Part shown: positions 44,801-53,502 of the stretch, in pieces
Numbering within the stretch: position 1 is the stretch's first letter
Layout: each line of letters opens with the position of its first letter
Source: VSJD01 sp964617825
GTDB lineage: Bacteria; Verrucomicrobiota; Kiritimatiellia; JAAZAB01
DNA length: 64,000 nucleotides
Assembly: GCA_964617825.1 (NCBI GenBank)
Contig: CAZTWL010000021.1
Coordinates: 10,751-74,750 of the forward strand
Reading direction: 5' to 3'
Position numbers and translations under genes: made by a program
The notes under the pieces: model-generated
The model's database searches: none
The model's input: the letters and a program-made list of their open reading frames with translations, nothing else
What the model was told of the DNA's origin: nothing

Positions 44801-46792
44801 GCCTCCTCCATAAGCAGAGCCTCCCGACCAATCTCCGCCATTAGCTTGTAATACACCGTTTGAGTCTCCAACAAACGTGCGGCAAACAATATAAATTCCG
44901 CCACCTGAGGCGCCGGCGCCATAAAAAGAACTTCCCATACCGCCATCAGCCTTTATCGCGCCATTAACAGCCACTGTATCAGTGGCGCGGATTTGCACAC
45001 TGCCGCCACCGTGACCATCCCTGTCGATACGGCTGCAAGCGCCCGCCCGTACGCCACTTCCCGGATCGACTGGAGCATTCGATGAACCATAAACCGCACC
45101 ACCTGCACCATAATAACCATTTGCACCGCTTCCCCCATAGCCGGAACCGCCATTCCACACCGTGGCGCCCGGGCCAAATGCTGCGTTCATTGCATCAGAG
45201 CCGTCACCAGGATAAATTCCTCCAGCATAACCCAGATTATTTGCATCAAACCCGCCACCAAAATCAAGCGTCAGGTTGCGCATGTTGAACAACACTACCG
45301 CACCATTGGTGGCATGCGCAGCCGGCAAAATCCAACAGTTGCTGGCAACCAGAATGTCACCATCAACGTTAACCCGCGCGCCACAACCGGCTTCCGCGCC
45401 ATTGTTAGTGAGCCCGGCCGAGATGTAAAACCGGCTGGCATTCGTCAGAACCAGATTGTCGGAACAATGCAAGGTCGGCCCGGATGTGTTATATCCGCCC
45501 CAAGCATTCATGGGAAAAATCGGCAAGTAGTTATTTCCAAGATTCAATGCCGCCCCGCTCAAGAGGATCTGACCGCAATTGATCACGGGATTATTCGTTA
45601 TCTCAAGTCTGCAGAGATCATAATTTGTACCCGCAATCACAAGTGTATTGGTAACCGTCAGATTGATGGCCGGCAGACGCAACCAAACGTTGCTGACCAC
45701 CCAATCGGACAAAGCCAGATTGGTAAGGCCGGGCGCCATCCACTGACCGGTATACAGATTTGTGGGCGAAAACAAGCAACTGTCGGGAAAATATAAAGTG
45801 CCGATATCGCCGGGAATATAGGTATACATCCCGCCGGACCTAGTAGAAGCCGCGGAAAATCGAATGGATGGCATGGATATTCCACGCTGAGCGACTGTAT
45901 CGTAGATAACTGCAATCCTACCGCCACCCGCCCCTCCACCACAATTAACGAAGTCTCCTTGAGGATTCCCGGCATTAGCTGTAATGGCGCCGTTTGTACC
46001 GGTAATTGTTACACAGGAAATATTAATGCCGCCACCGGAACCGCCGCCATTATGGGCTACACCAACAGTTGGGCCAGCATCGGCCGAGATACGGCCGTTT
46101 ACAACAACGTGAACAGAAGTAATGCACACGGCGCCACCACCAGCACCGCCTCTACTATTGACCTGAGAACCACCGCTCCCACCGCTGCCGGGATCCAATG
46201 GCAACGTGACGGACCCATAGGTGTTACTTTGGAACACAACCGTCATTCCATTAACACCTGCGCCGCCATAACCAGCGCCAGACATAATACTCCCGCCACC
46301 CGGGCCATTGCCTGTGGCGTATGAACCCGTCCCTCCGGCAAACCCCTTGCCATCGACATTGATGGAACCATTGGCTTCAATGAAAATGTCCGAGCAATTC
46401 AGGCTCACGCGATTGGACATGACGTTATTTGTAAACGGCCCCACACAGGTCAGCACTCCACAATTTTGAATCGTCAGGTTGGTAGCGTAAATCGTTGTCT
46501 CCCAGTTTGAACACGCCACAGTCGCATTGCTGATGAGCATTGAACTCAAACGCGCCGATGACTGGGTCAAACAAACAAAAGCGTTGCTATTCGTGATAAC
46601 AACGCCATCGCCATCTGCCGGAACACGCGTAGCGGCAGGAACAACGGTATTCGTCCAATTGACAACCGAGAACCAATCTCCCGTGCCCACAGACATCCAT
46701 GTTTGGATATCCGCCCGCACCGTCATCAGGGCAAAAGCAAATGCCATCAAACTGATCAACGTCAATTTGCCGAATCTGGCATTCATATTCAT
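41807..46792 (-). CDS. giant secreted multidomain protein: beta-helix, four Ig-like, two Fn3, CARDB-like, six FG-GAP/VCBS repeats
   Basis: This is a 1661-residue exported protein. The ATG at 46792 has AGGAGG upstream and starts a signal peptide (MNMNARFGKLTLISLMAFAFA); a longer frame to 46852 lacks both. Residues about 30-710 are a Gly/Asn-rich beta-helix-like region. Four Ig-like domains (about 715-1056) follow, the last three almost identical. Two Fn3 domains come next (APTGLSASDGAYTNKVALTW; APANVHASDGTYTDKVRVTW), then a CARDB-like domain. Six calcium-binding-type repeats (DYDGDGMSD, DFDGDGKSD, DFDGDGLSD, DFDGDGRTD, DYDGDGTTD, DYDGDGKVD) end the protein. It is probably a surface adhesin or glycan-binding scaffold. 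No sortase or type IX sorting signal is evident. Confidence 0.85.
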   Translation of the reverse strand: MNMNARFGKLTLISLMAFAFALMTVRADIQTWMSVGTGDWFSVVNWTNTVVPAATRVPADGDGVVITNSNAFVCLTQSSARLSSMLISNATVACSNWETTIYATNLTIQNCGVLTCVGPFTNNVMSNRVSLNCSDIFIEANGSINVDGKGFAGGTGSYATGNGPGGGSIMSGAGYGGAGVNGMTVVFQSNTYGSVTLPLDPGSGGSGGSQVNSRGGAGGGAVCITSVHVVVNGRISADAGPTVGVAHNGGGSGGGINISCVTITGTNGAITANAGNPQGDFVNCGGGAGGGRIAVIYDTVAQRGISMPSIRFSAASTRSGGMYTYIPGDIGTLYFPDSCLFSPTNLYTGQWMAPGLTNLALSDWVVSNVWLRLPAINLTVTNTLVIAGTNYDLCRLEITNNPVINCGQILLSGAALNLGNNYLPIFPMNAWGGYNTSGPTLHCSDNLVLTNASRFYISAGLTNNGAEAGCGARVNVDGDILVASNCWILPAAHATNGAVVLFNMRNLTLDFGGGFDANNLGYAGGIYPGDGSDAMNAAFGPGATVWNGGSGYGGSGANGYYGAGGAVYGSSNAPVDPGSGVRAGACSRIDRDGHGGGSVQIRATDTVAVNGAIKADGGMGSSFYGAGASGGGIYIVCRTFVGDSNGVLQANGGDWSGGSAYGGGGGGGGRIAVWRWLDNSTSVISNYVNGGLGWGGGTSTNAAESGTIVWGWLGPLDVISQPQSLTNNPGQSATFSIQVSDAAPLRYQWLKDNVIIENRTSSNYTITSILKSDEGNYRCVVINMDRSVTSSVASLTVNDPPAITVNPQSQTNNPDSSVMFQLTTVGTAPFCYQWQKNMENINGANSSNYSIAVVAQTDEGDYRCIVTNIAGATTSSVASLTVNAPPVITVNPQSQTNNPDSSVMFQLTTVGTAPLCYQWQKNMENINGANSSNYTIAVVAQADEGDYRCIVTNIAGVATSSVASLAVNDPPVITVNPQSQTNNPDSSVMFQLTTVGTAPLCYQWQKNMENINGANSSNYTIAVVAQADEGDYRCIVTNIAGVATSSVACLTVNDPPAAPTGLSASDGAYTNKVALTWHPAEDVTGYRIFRHTSNNSADAEQIGDAASTKYDDVGAVAGTFYYYWVKSTNSAGVSEFSSYDVGQRSAAVEVPAAPANVHASDGTYTDKVRVTWSASSGAIRYEVWRHTLNNSALASKVPGPDPTMTSYDDTGVTAGTSYYYWVKAVNAIGAGRFSNPNSGYAAVNQTPSSNADLALSSLVLLPNRLRAGDHPGILAVVLVNNGPGSLALLNARIVIDVYLSLDTTLGNDDDLWLGDYQMDVNLGAGSRTTISASGANREQLTIPSNVSGRYYVFAKVRHAAPSTLVDPNLVNNIVMRADTIKIDTSKIVYHPINDYDGDGMSDMVLYELATGFWYVQGSSMGFVSAQFGDDRFLPCAGDFDGDGKSDYLIYTGLYGGNWMVYYSENQTIGALQGGGLGYVPLRGDFDGDGLSDFGVYEESTGNWITVLSASGQVDVRFFGAEGYDHVAGDFDGDGRTDPALYHASGSYWFWLPAGAQMPDFQYAQLGWPDSTPVPGDYDGDGTTDLAVYHPSYGWKIRNSSGGELELSVAISGQPVIGDYDGDGKVDICIYLPASGLWLIKLSTTGQVITLQFGAPGCSPVQ
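43626..44390 (-). repeat. three tandem 255 bp repeats encoding Ig-like units
   Basis: Units are 43626-43880, 43881-44135 and 44136-44390, exactly 255 bp (85 codons) each. By eye units 1 and 2 differ at about 4 positions and units 2 and 3 at about 12. They keep the reading frame and each encodes one complete Ig-like domain. Confidence 0.92.
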
Positions 46793-47281
46793 AAATCGAC
46801 TTCCTCCTTGCATCAGAAGCGCGTTCATCCCAAAGCAATAAAAAGGACCCAATAAAAACGAATTATACAGTGCGAATGGACTCGTAGGAGTGCCTCACAC
46901 GCAATCGCTATCATTTGCATGATATCAGAATGCTTTAAAGACAGTCAATAAAAGGAAATCGTCCGAAATTGCGGATTCCGTTTTGCAACTACTCGGTTAA
47001 GGCCGTCGAAACAGGTTGGAATCATTGAACTTTCTTTATCGCGGTTTTCACTGCGTTGATAAGCGCGTATTCAACTTGATGCCACAGCACATTTCAATGG
47101 ATGCATTAATGAACCTGTAAATGAGGATATCTCTGCGTAAAGCCTCTGAAATGGACCTGATCGGACAGCGTCAATGGAATCGTCCACGCCCTGTGATTCA
47201 TGCACGGAAGGGAAAGAAACGACGAAGGCAAATTATTGGCTTATACTATGACTGCAAAGCGCCTTGCGCGGCGGCCTTTGC
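46793..47281. other. intergenic region upstream of the giant protein gene
   Basis: About 490 bp with no recognisable gene; small plus-strand frames near 47121 show no start signals or similarity. It carries the promoter listed next. Confidence 0.5.
46919..46948 (-). promoter_or_regulatory. probable promoter of the giant protein gene
   Basis: On the minus strand TTGACT (46948-46943), an 18 bp spacer and TATCAT (46924-46919) lie about 125 bp before the start codon. Confidence 0.45.
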
Positions 47282-48709
47282 CTACCATTGTTCAAGCAGG
47301 CTATGCAAGAAGGTATAGACACGCGCGACCGAAGCGATCTCCAGCCGCTCGCTGGGGCTATGGATATCCTCCGTGTGCGGCATGAAAGCAATCATTTCCA
47401 ACTTCGGATTAAGGCCGCAGAAAATACCGGTTTCCAAGCCGCCATGCGTCACTTTGATCCGCGGTTTGCTGCCGGTAAGCTTTTCATTAAGTTCCAGCGC
47501 TTTCTTGAGCAGGAGCGAACTTGTCCGCGGCGGCCATCCCGGATAGGCGCTGCCGGTTTCCGCCAGGCCGCCAACCAAGGCGAAATGGGCGGCAATCTTG
47601 CCGGTCAAGGCGGCCCTTTCGGCATCGTCCATGCTGCGCTGACTGGTCCGGATAACGAGATGGCCCGCCTTCGAATGCATGGCCGCAAGGTTGCTGCTGG
47701 TGCGAACGCAGTTAAACTCCTCGGAAAACGCGACCACCCCGTTGGGAACCGTCGCGACGGCCTCCAACAATTTTCTTTGCAATTCCCGGCGCCATAACGA
47801 CTCCGGACGCAACACGCCGGAAACGACGATTTTAAAATTTTCCGGAGCATCGAATTCCCGCGCCAATTCGAGGGCAAACCGGTCGGCGCGCCGTTGCAAT
47901 GTCCCCACAGACTCAGGACTGACTCCGCGCGCCAGCGCATCACGCGGGATCGCATTTTCCACTGAGCCCCCTTCAATGGCGCCAATCCTGATCTGCGGCT
48001 CGGAAGCAAGGAAGCGACACAGATAAAGCAAGGCATTGCCGCGCCGGTCGTTGATATTGGATCCCGAGTGGCCGCCAATCAGGCCCGAAAGCTTAATCTC
48101 CACGCCGTTGCCCATGTCCGCCGGCTCCGGCTCCGTCTTGAAATCGATTACCAACCGGCAGCCTCCCGCGCATCCGATACAGATCTGATTTTCAGAACCG
48201 CCATCGAGGTTCAGCAGATAATCGCCCTTTAGAAATTCGGGATCGATCGACTGGGCGCCGTAAAGCCCGGTTTCCTCCGAAACAGTGAAAACCCCCGCCA
48301 GCGGCCCCATTCTTAAACTGCGGTCGAATAGCACGGCCAGGGCCATGGCCACCCCTATGCCGTCGTCGGCGCCCAGCGTCGTGCCATCGGCAACGATCCA
48401 ACCGTCACGCACGCTCGGCTTGATCGGCATGGTCGTGAAGTCAAAACTCGAACCAGGGACGGATTGCGGGACCATATCAAGGTGGCCCTGCATGATGATC
48501 GTCGGCCGTTTCGCCAAACCCGGCGCAGCGGGCCGGTCGATCCGCACGTTGCCGGCAGCATCCATCCGGCTTTGCAGCCCGTGTTCCGCGGCAAGCGCAA
48601 CGATCCGATTTGCCAACAACGCTTCATGCCCCGAAGGATGCGGAATGGAGCAGATTTCCCCAAAATAACGCCAGACAGATCGCGGTTCAAGTTCTTCGAT
48701 ATTACTCAT
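47282..48709 (-). CDS. pepD: cytosol nonspecific dipeptidase (aminoacyl-histidine dipeptidase), M20 family
   Basis: This 475-residue zinc peptidase cleaves dipeptides in the cytoplasm. It shows FGEICSIPHPSGHEALLANRI in two parts, the metal ligands in IIMQGHLDMVPQ and TLGADDGIGVAMALAVL, and the catalytic/metal acidic residues in FTVSEETGLYGAQ. LINLDGG-like (YLLNLDGGSENQICIGCAGG in parts), HSGSNI and the C-terminal HGGLETGIFCGLNP are also present. Length is right for PepD. It separates the giant surface protein from the sugar-related genes and may be unrelated to the glycan island. Confidence 0.93.
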   Translation of the reverse strand: MSNIEELEPRSVWRYFGEICSIPHPSGHEALLANRIVALAAEHGLQSRMDAAGNVRIDRPAAPGLAKRPTIIMQGHLDMVPQSVPGSSFDFTTMPIKPSVRDGWIVADGTTLGADDGIGVAMALAVLFDRSLRMGPLAGVFTVSEETGLYGAQSIDPEFLKGDYLLNLDGGSENQICIGCAGGCRLVIDFKTEPEPADMGNGVEIKLSGLIGGHSGSNINDRRGNALLYLCRFLASEPQIRIGAIEGGSVENAIPRDALARGVSPESVGTLQRRADRFALELAREFDAPENFKIVVSGVLRPESLWRRELQRKLLEAVATVPNGVVAFSEEFNCVRTSSNLAAMHSKAGHLVIRTSQRSMDDAERAALTGKIAAHFALVGGLAETGSAYPGWPPRTSSLLLKKALELNEKLTGSKPRIKVTHGGLETGIFCGLNPKLEMIAFMPHTEDIHSPSERLEIASVARVYTFLHSLLEQW

Positions 48710-48810
48710 ATCAACTTCTCAGGCGCTATGGCCACGTCCTTGCCGGCTGAGCTCGATTGCCGCCCAGGCTCTACGCAAAATCAAATTTTCAATATTCCGG
48801 CGATCTTGTT

Positions 48811-49551
48811 TCACCGACCGAGCTTGCGAATATTATCGATGCAGGTCTTAGCGCTCTCCAGCGGGCCACAGGCGTACTTCTCCTGCTCGACGACATACCA
48901 TTTCACGGAGGTTTCCTTCTCAAGGACATCGAAAATCTCCGCCCATTTCACGACACCTTCACCCACAGCTGCGTTGGGATTATCGGGGCTGAATTCCTTT
49001 ATGTGGACCGACTCGATGCGCCGGCTGTATTTGCGCAGGATGGCGGAAACGTTCTGCCCGGCGCAGGTGGCCCAGCCGATATCCAATTGCACGAGGAAGT
49101 CGGCCGGCGTTGCGGCGAAAATGCGATCGAACTTCGTAACACCGTTTTCGAGCTCGAACTCCTGCACATGATTGTGGAAGCCCACCCGCATCCCGCACTC
49201 CTTGGCCCGCCGATGCGCGGCATTCAGACGCGCAATGGTAGTCGCCAGATCTTTGCTGTCGGCCCAAGGCACGATCAGCCGATCAGTGCCGAGGACTTTA
49301 TTCATGGCCGCAATCTTAGCGAAGCTGTCGCCTTCCAACAATTCCAGCCCAACATGCGATCCCGCGCAACGCAGGCCGCAATCGTCGAGCATCTTCCGCA
49401 AAACGACGCCATCGAGATCGTAGTATCCGGCAAACTCCACGCCGACATATCCCATGGCGGCAACCTTGCGCAGCGTTCCGGCAACATCCTTGGCAGCGAC
49501 GTCACGGAGCGAGTACAGTTGAATGGCAACCGGAATCTTTTTCGTGGACAT
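48811..49551 (-). CDS. sugar phosphate isomerase/epimerase-like TIM barrel protein
   Basis: This 246-residue protein of the AP-endonuclease-2 superfamily typically isomerises, epimerises or dehydrates free sugars, inositols or keto-sugars. Visible features are VAIQLYSLRDVAAKDVAGTL, GYVGVEFAGYYDLDG, the metal-site GFHNHVQEFEL (His and Glu), VQLDIGWATCAGQN and ESVHIKEFSP. AAGGAG precedes the ATG at 49551. It lies in the glycan island downstream of the exported DUF4838-CBM9 gene and probably handles a released monosaccharide. Confidence 0.82.
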   Translation of the reverse strand: MSTKKIPVAIQLYSLRDVAAKDVAGTLRKVAAMGYVGVEFAGYYDLDGVVLRKMLDDCGLRCAGSHVGLELLEGDSFAKIAAMNKVLGTDRLIVPWADSKDLATTIARLNAAHRRAKECGMRVGFHNHVQEFELENGVTKFDRIFAATPADFLVQLDIGWATCAGQNVSAILRKYSRRIESVHIKEFSPDNPNAAVGEGVVKWAEIFDVLEKETSVKWYVVEQEKYACGPLESAKTCIDNIRKLGR

Positions 49552-49555
49552 CCTA

Positions 49556-49742
49556 TCAACTCCTTTCTGACTGCTTTTTTGATAAAACCATCAAAACCTT
49601 CTTTTCAACATAAACTGCCGTCACGCGATCGGCGGCAACACCCCGCATATTTCCAAGCGGCACAAAATAAAATCCGGCGCCGGCCTGAGCAATGACTCCC
49701 CTGCTTTGGCGCTTGCCGGAATGCTCGACGCCAAGGTGAAGA
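49556..49742 (-). pseudogene. possible remnant reading frame between two genes
   Basis: In the gap between the DUF4838-CBM9 stop and the isomerase start, one frame reads LGVEHSGKRQSRGVIAQAGA then GFYFVPLGNMRGVAADRVTA without stops, with a protein-like composition and no start codon of its own. It could be the tail of a decayed gene or chance; I do not recognise a family. Confidence 0.2.
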
Positions 49743-52235
49743 TCAGGGCGCGCCGCCGCCAAACACAAACACCTTGAATTTAGCGAGCGAATGGAACCCG
49801 CCGCCGGACGAAAGGCTGGTGTTCTGCATCTTGCCGTTATTTTGCAAGGCGGCACGCGCAATGTTGACCTTCCACATGGCGCCGCTCTTCACACCGCCGA
49901 GTTTCCCCGCAGGGATCTTCACCTCGGCAAACCAGCGGTCGGGCGCATCCGAAACCTTATACTCGAAGTCGAGCTTATTGCCAAGGTCGGCGCCCTTGAC
50001 GCTGTCGTTGAAGGCGCTGTAAACATAGCCGTTGCGCGTGAAGGCAATCTGGTAGTACTGCCCTTTTGACGCCATGTCTTGCGGCATAATGAATATCTCA
50101 ATATGGCTCGCGTCCCACGGGAACTTGCCGTCGGGCGGGACGGAGTCCTTAACCTTGCCTGCGGACTTGAGGGCTTCGATGCCGAAATAAACGTTGTCAT
50201 CATCGAAAAGCGCCTTGACCTTCGTTCGCGGGTCGGCCTGGTCATTCTTGAACGAACCGACCGTCAGCTCCTTACGCGGGCCGAAGAATTCCTCTATCGT
50301 ATAGGCCTTGACCCAGTCGACCTCGTCAAGCTTGCCGTCGAGCGTAATCTTTCCGGCGGTCTTCGCGACCGTCACCCTGGCTTTACCGAAGTTGGAGAAG
50401 CCGCTCTCCTTATAGTTTTTCGTGAAATATTCTTTCTCCTTCACAACGCGTTTGAGGACCACGGGGTTCATCTCGACAGCCTTGACCGCCTTGTCCAGGA
50501 GCTCTTCGGCCTTCGGCGCAAAGCCAGGCATATCATAAGCCTTGCCAAGCGGGGCCACGTTACCGCTATAGCTGGCGTGGGAACCGGCATCGGCCAGCGC
50601 CTTCTCGAGAAGGAGACGGTAGGGCCGGATATATTCCCAGGCCGCCCCATAATATTTCGCGCTGACGTCGTCCCAGACCTTTTCATAGTCGGCATCGGGT
50701 TCCCAGGCAAAGTAGCCCGTCAGCCAGCAAAGCTGCCAGAGGCTCGGCCAGATATTCTGCATTTTGTATTGCTTATAATGCGGGTTGTCGATGTAGGGAA
50801 CTTCGCCGCAGTCGATATCCATAAGGATAGGCATCGTATTTCCGCGGTTGTGCGCCACGAAATATTTGAGGTCGGCAATCCACTTGCGCTCGACCGGGAT
50901 ATAGCAGCTGGGGCCGGGCATGACGCAAAAGTATTCGAAGGAACTGACCGGGACGCCGAGCTTCCACCAGTCCTCGTACATCTTGAGGTATTTGGCGTTG
51001 TATGAGCAGGACGCATCCGTAAGCGTATGCAGGTAGCAGCGGCCGTGCGGGCACACCTTGACGGCAATCCGCGGATCGGAGATGGGCTTAACGATTTTCG
51101 GCGGATCGCGAAATGTCTGGTAGGCAAAGACCGTAATCGTGATGTCGTCGCCATACTTGTCGATGAGCTGCTTGGCAACGGTGTTGACGTAAGTCCACCA
51201 GCGGTCGCTGTCCTTGCCTTCTGGGCCGGCATTCGGATCATCGAGCTTGCAGCAGTTGTCGCACTCGCACCAGCAGGCATGATCGTCATCGATGAAGGTA
51301 AAATGCACCTTCCTCCCGGAATTACCCCTGGCCTCGTCGATATTGGCCATGATGTTCTGCGTAATGCGCTTGACCACCTCGGGATTGCTTGTGCACGGCT
51401 GCGAGATTTCGACCGAGGGATCCTTCCTTTCGCCTTCACTCAGCACGCGCTTGCCCTTGCGCAGGCCGAAATATTCTGGATGTTCTTGAAAAAGTTTCAC
51501 GCGCGCCGGCAGGCTCCATCCGGGAACAAGCAAAGGCGTCAAATAACCGCCTTGAGAGAGCGGGTCATCGTAGCTTCCCATTTTGAATGCAAAATCGTAC
51601 TGCTCCTTCATGGTCTTCTTGGTCGTGCCGACCGGAGGGACGCTTCCGCCCCGGCAACCGAGCTTGGCCATGAAGAGCGTCCGGCGCGGCGTGGTCCAGA
51701 CGCCGTTGGCCTGGAATGTCGGCATAATGGCCGGGTTCTTGAGGGTAAGCTGGTCAGTGATCGTGAAATCGGCATTTTGCGGGACGTATTCCTCGTCGTC
51801 CGGCGCAAACCAGTATACGCCGCCGTATTTCCTGATCACATAGAAGTTGCCGAAGTGGATGGCGTGCTTGTTTTTCGCGACTATCTGGACGCCTTTGGCG
51901 CCCGCGTCGATCACGAATCCGTCCTCCTGCAGCTTGTCGGTCTCCTTCTTGAGCTCGGGGGTCTGCACGATGCTGTCAGCGCCGGCGATCCCAAAACGAA
52001 CAGGGACAAGCCCCGCAACGGGGTTTGTGCCGACCTGGAGCTCGGCCCCGGTAATTTTCTTGACGTAACCTGCGAATTCGGAGGCCGCCAGTTTCTCGAC
52101 GCCGGTAGCATCCGTCGGAATGACGATGCTCGCCTTCGCGGCTCCGCCCTTGACGATATCGACCGCCGCCGCCGTGATCGCCAGTGAGAAGCACAGCGCT
52201 ATCGAAATAATGACTTCTTTCTTGTCAACAGGCAT
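49743..52235 (-). CDS. exported DUF4838 protein with C-terminal CBM9-like domain
   Basis: This is an 830-residue protein with a signal peptide (ISIALCFSLAITAAAVD). The N-terminal GH20-N-like domain (about 30-165; AASEFAGYVKKITGAELQVG) is followed by a DUF4838 barrel with the signature FTFIDDDHACWCECDNCCKLD (two parts; residues 313-332) and FAYQTFRDPP, then VFAYQ...CPHGRC. Residues about 655-828 form a CBM9-like domain (KITLDGKLDEVDWVKA, DASHIEIFIMP, YQIAFTRNGYVYSAF). As I recall, DUF4838 contains GH163 endo-N-acetylglucosaminidases, so glycan cleavage outside the cytoplasm is likely. GGAAGGA precedes the ATG. Confidence 0.82.
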   Translation of the reverse strand: MPVDKKEVIISIALCFSLAITAAAVDIVKGGAAKASIVIPTDATGVEKLAASEFAGYVKKITGAELQVGTNPVAGLVPVRFGIAGADSIVQTPELKKETDKLQEDGFVIDAGAKGVQIVAKNKHAIHFGNFYVIRKYGGVYWFAPDDEEYVPQNADFTITDQLTLKNPAIMPTFQANGVWTTPRRTLFMAKLGCRGGSVPPVGTTKKTMKEQYDFAFKMGSYDDPLSQGGYLTPLLVPGWSLPARVKLFQEHPEYFGLRKGKRVLSEGERKDPSVEISQPCTSNPEVVKRITQNIMANIDEARGNSGRKVHFTFIDDDHACWCECDNCCKLDDPNAGPEGKDSDRWWTYVNTVAKQLIDKYGDDITITVFAYQTFRDPPKIVKPISDPRIAVKVCPHGRCYLHTLTDASCSYNAKYLKMYEDWWKLGVPVSSFEYFCVMPGPSCYIPVERKWIADLKYFVAHNRGNTMPILMDIDCGEVPYIDNPHYKQYKMQNIWPSLWQLCWLTGYFAWEPDADYEKVWDDVSAKYYGAAWEYIRPYRLLLEKALADAGSHASYSGNVAPLGKAYDMPGFAPKAEELLDKAVKAVEMNPVVLKRVVKEKEYFTKNYKESGFSNFGKARVTVAKTAGKITLDGKLDEVDWVKAYTIEEFFGPRKELTVGSFKNDQADPRTKVKALFDDDNVYFGIEALKSAGKVKDSVPPDGKFPWDASHIEIFIMPQDMASKGQYYQIAFTRNGYVYSAFNDSVKGADLGNKLDFEYKVSDAPDRWFAEVKIPAGKLGGVKSGAMWKVNIARAALQNNGKMQNTSLSSGGGFHSLAKFKVFVFGGGAP

Positions 52236-52332
52236 GACACTGATTCCTTCCGTAGGTATGCTTTGGATGTTCTGTTTTGCCTCGTACGATGGCCAAACGC
52301 GCGCTCTCGCGCCGGATTCAACTGCCGCAGGC

Positions 52333-53403
52333 TCACGCCCACACAGGCGGCTTCCCTTTTTCCTGCCGGCTCAAGAACTCCAGCGCCGGGCGGGACACGA
52401 TATCGTGGCCGCCGTCAAAGACCGTGACCCGCACCTTGCCGGAACAGCGCCGGAAATACAAGCGTTCCGTATATTCGGCGGGAGTAAATTCATTCACGAT
52501 CTTGTCGGGCCGCTTCGGCAAGTTTGCCGGATCAAGCGCGCCAGTTTTCCCATCGTGCGGATCGCCGCCCTGCGGATACAAGTGCTTCGGAATTTGACGC
52601 TGCCGGTCGATGAAATCGATATCCGCCATGGCAAGTCGGTCCTCCTTCCGCGCCAGCACATTGAAAGCGCGCAAAGAATGGTCGAGCGGAATGGCCTTAT
52701 CCTGCATCCCGCAGGCAATATCGACAATCATATCGGCGGCCTGCGGCAACCAGGCGCTGGCCGAACGCCGGCGATATTCCTCATCCGCCGCCGGCGACGA
52801 ACCCGGCGCCCCCCCGCAGACGTTTTCCATCTGCTGATAATACCCGGCCCCTTTGGTTTTACAATATTGATGCCAGTCCTTCAAATCGTAGATCGGGACC
52901 CAGGCGGATGCCGCCGCCCAGAGTGTTGGCGCACGCCCGGCCATCAACAAGGTGGCATACCCGCCACCGGACGCGCCCAGAAGGTAGATGCGGTTCGCGT
53001 CAATGGCCGCATGCTCGCGGGCATACTGCACGGCGCTGAGAACATCCTGCACCATCAATTCCGAACCGCAGGCTGCCGGCCCCGTATTCGGCCCGCGGAA
53101 GTCGGGAACACAAATGGCCCATTGATGCTGCATGCACCAGCGGGCATAAAAGATATTGTCGGCAAACTGGTAAGTTGTGCTCCAGGGGTGCAGATAGACC
53201 AGCAACGGCGCAGGCCGGGCCACAGGCGGCGCGTAATATCGCATCGGCTGTTGCGTTCCATCAGCCTTGCTGGGAAAGGTGATGTCCAAAACTTCGTCCG
53301 GCCAGGCCTTCAGGTCCGGACTCTGTACGGCCTTTTTCGATCCAGGCTGCGCGACGCTCGGCTTGTTCATCTTGTCGGATCCAGGTTTCTTGTCATTCGT
53401 CAT
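52333..53403 (-). CDS. alpha/beta hydrolase, prolyl-oligopeptidase-like esterase
   Basis: This 356-residue serine hydrolase has a 30-residue polar N-terminus and no signal peptide. The oxyanion region is LLVYLHPWSTTYQFADNIFY in parts and ICVPDFRGPNTG. The nucleophile elbow is LLGASGGGYAT (Ser145) and the catalytic His is probably in FDGGHDIVSRPA. A 70-residue cap lies between strand 6 and the acidic residue. It is likely to remove acyl groups or cleave a small ester from a glycan, given the CE7-like esterase 100 bp upstream on the same strand. Confidence 0.75.
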   Translation of the reverse strand: MTNDKKPGSDKMNKPSVAQPGSKKAVQSPDLKAWPDEVLDITFPSKADGTQQPMRYYAPPVARPAPLLVYLHPWSTTYQFADNIFYARWCMQHQWAICVPDFRGPNTGPAACGSELMVQDVLSAVQYAREHAAIDANRIYLLGASGGGYATLLMAGRAPTLWAAASAWVPIYDLKDWHQYCKTKGAGYYQQMENVCGGAPGSSPAADEEYRRRSASAWLPQAADMIVDIACGMQDKAIPLDHSLRAFNVLARKEDRLAMADIDFIDRQRQIPKHLYPQGGDPHDGKTGALDPANLPKRPDKIVNEFTPAEYTERLYFRRCSGKVRVTVFDGGHDIVSRPALEFLSRQEKGKPPVWA

Positions 53404-53502
53404 TGTTTAACCTCATAGCCATCATTAGTAAAATGGCATCGTTCTTTTTGTTATCTCGGTGTCGATTCCCTGACTGAGCCGGACAAGCAGCATGCAGCCA
53501 AC

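Noticed and set aside
47121..47318. Small plus-strand ORF in the gap between the giant protein and pepD genes
   Set aside because: No ribosome-binding site, basic low-information product, and it overlaps the 3' end of pepD.
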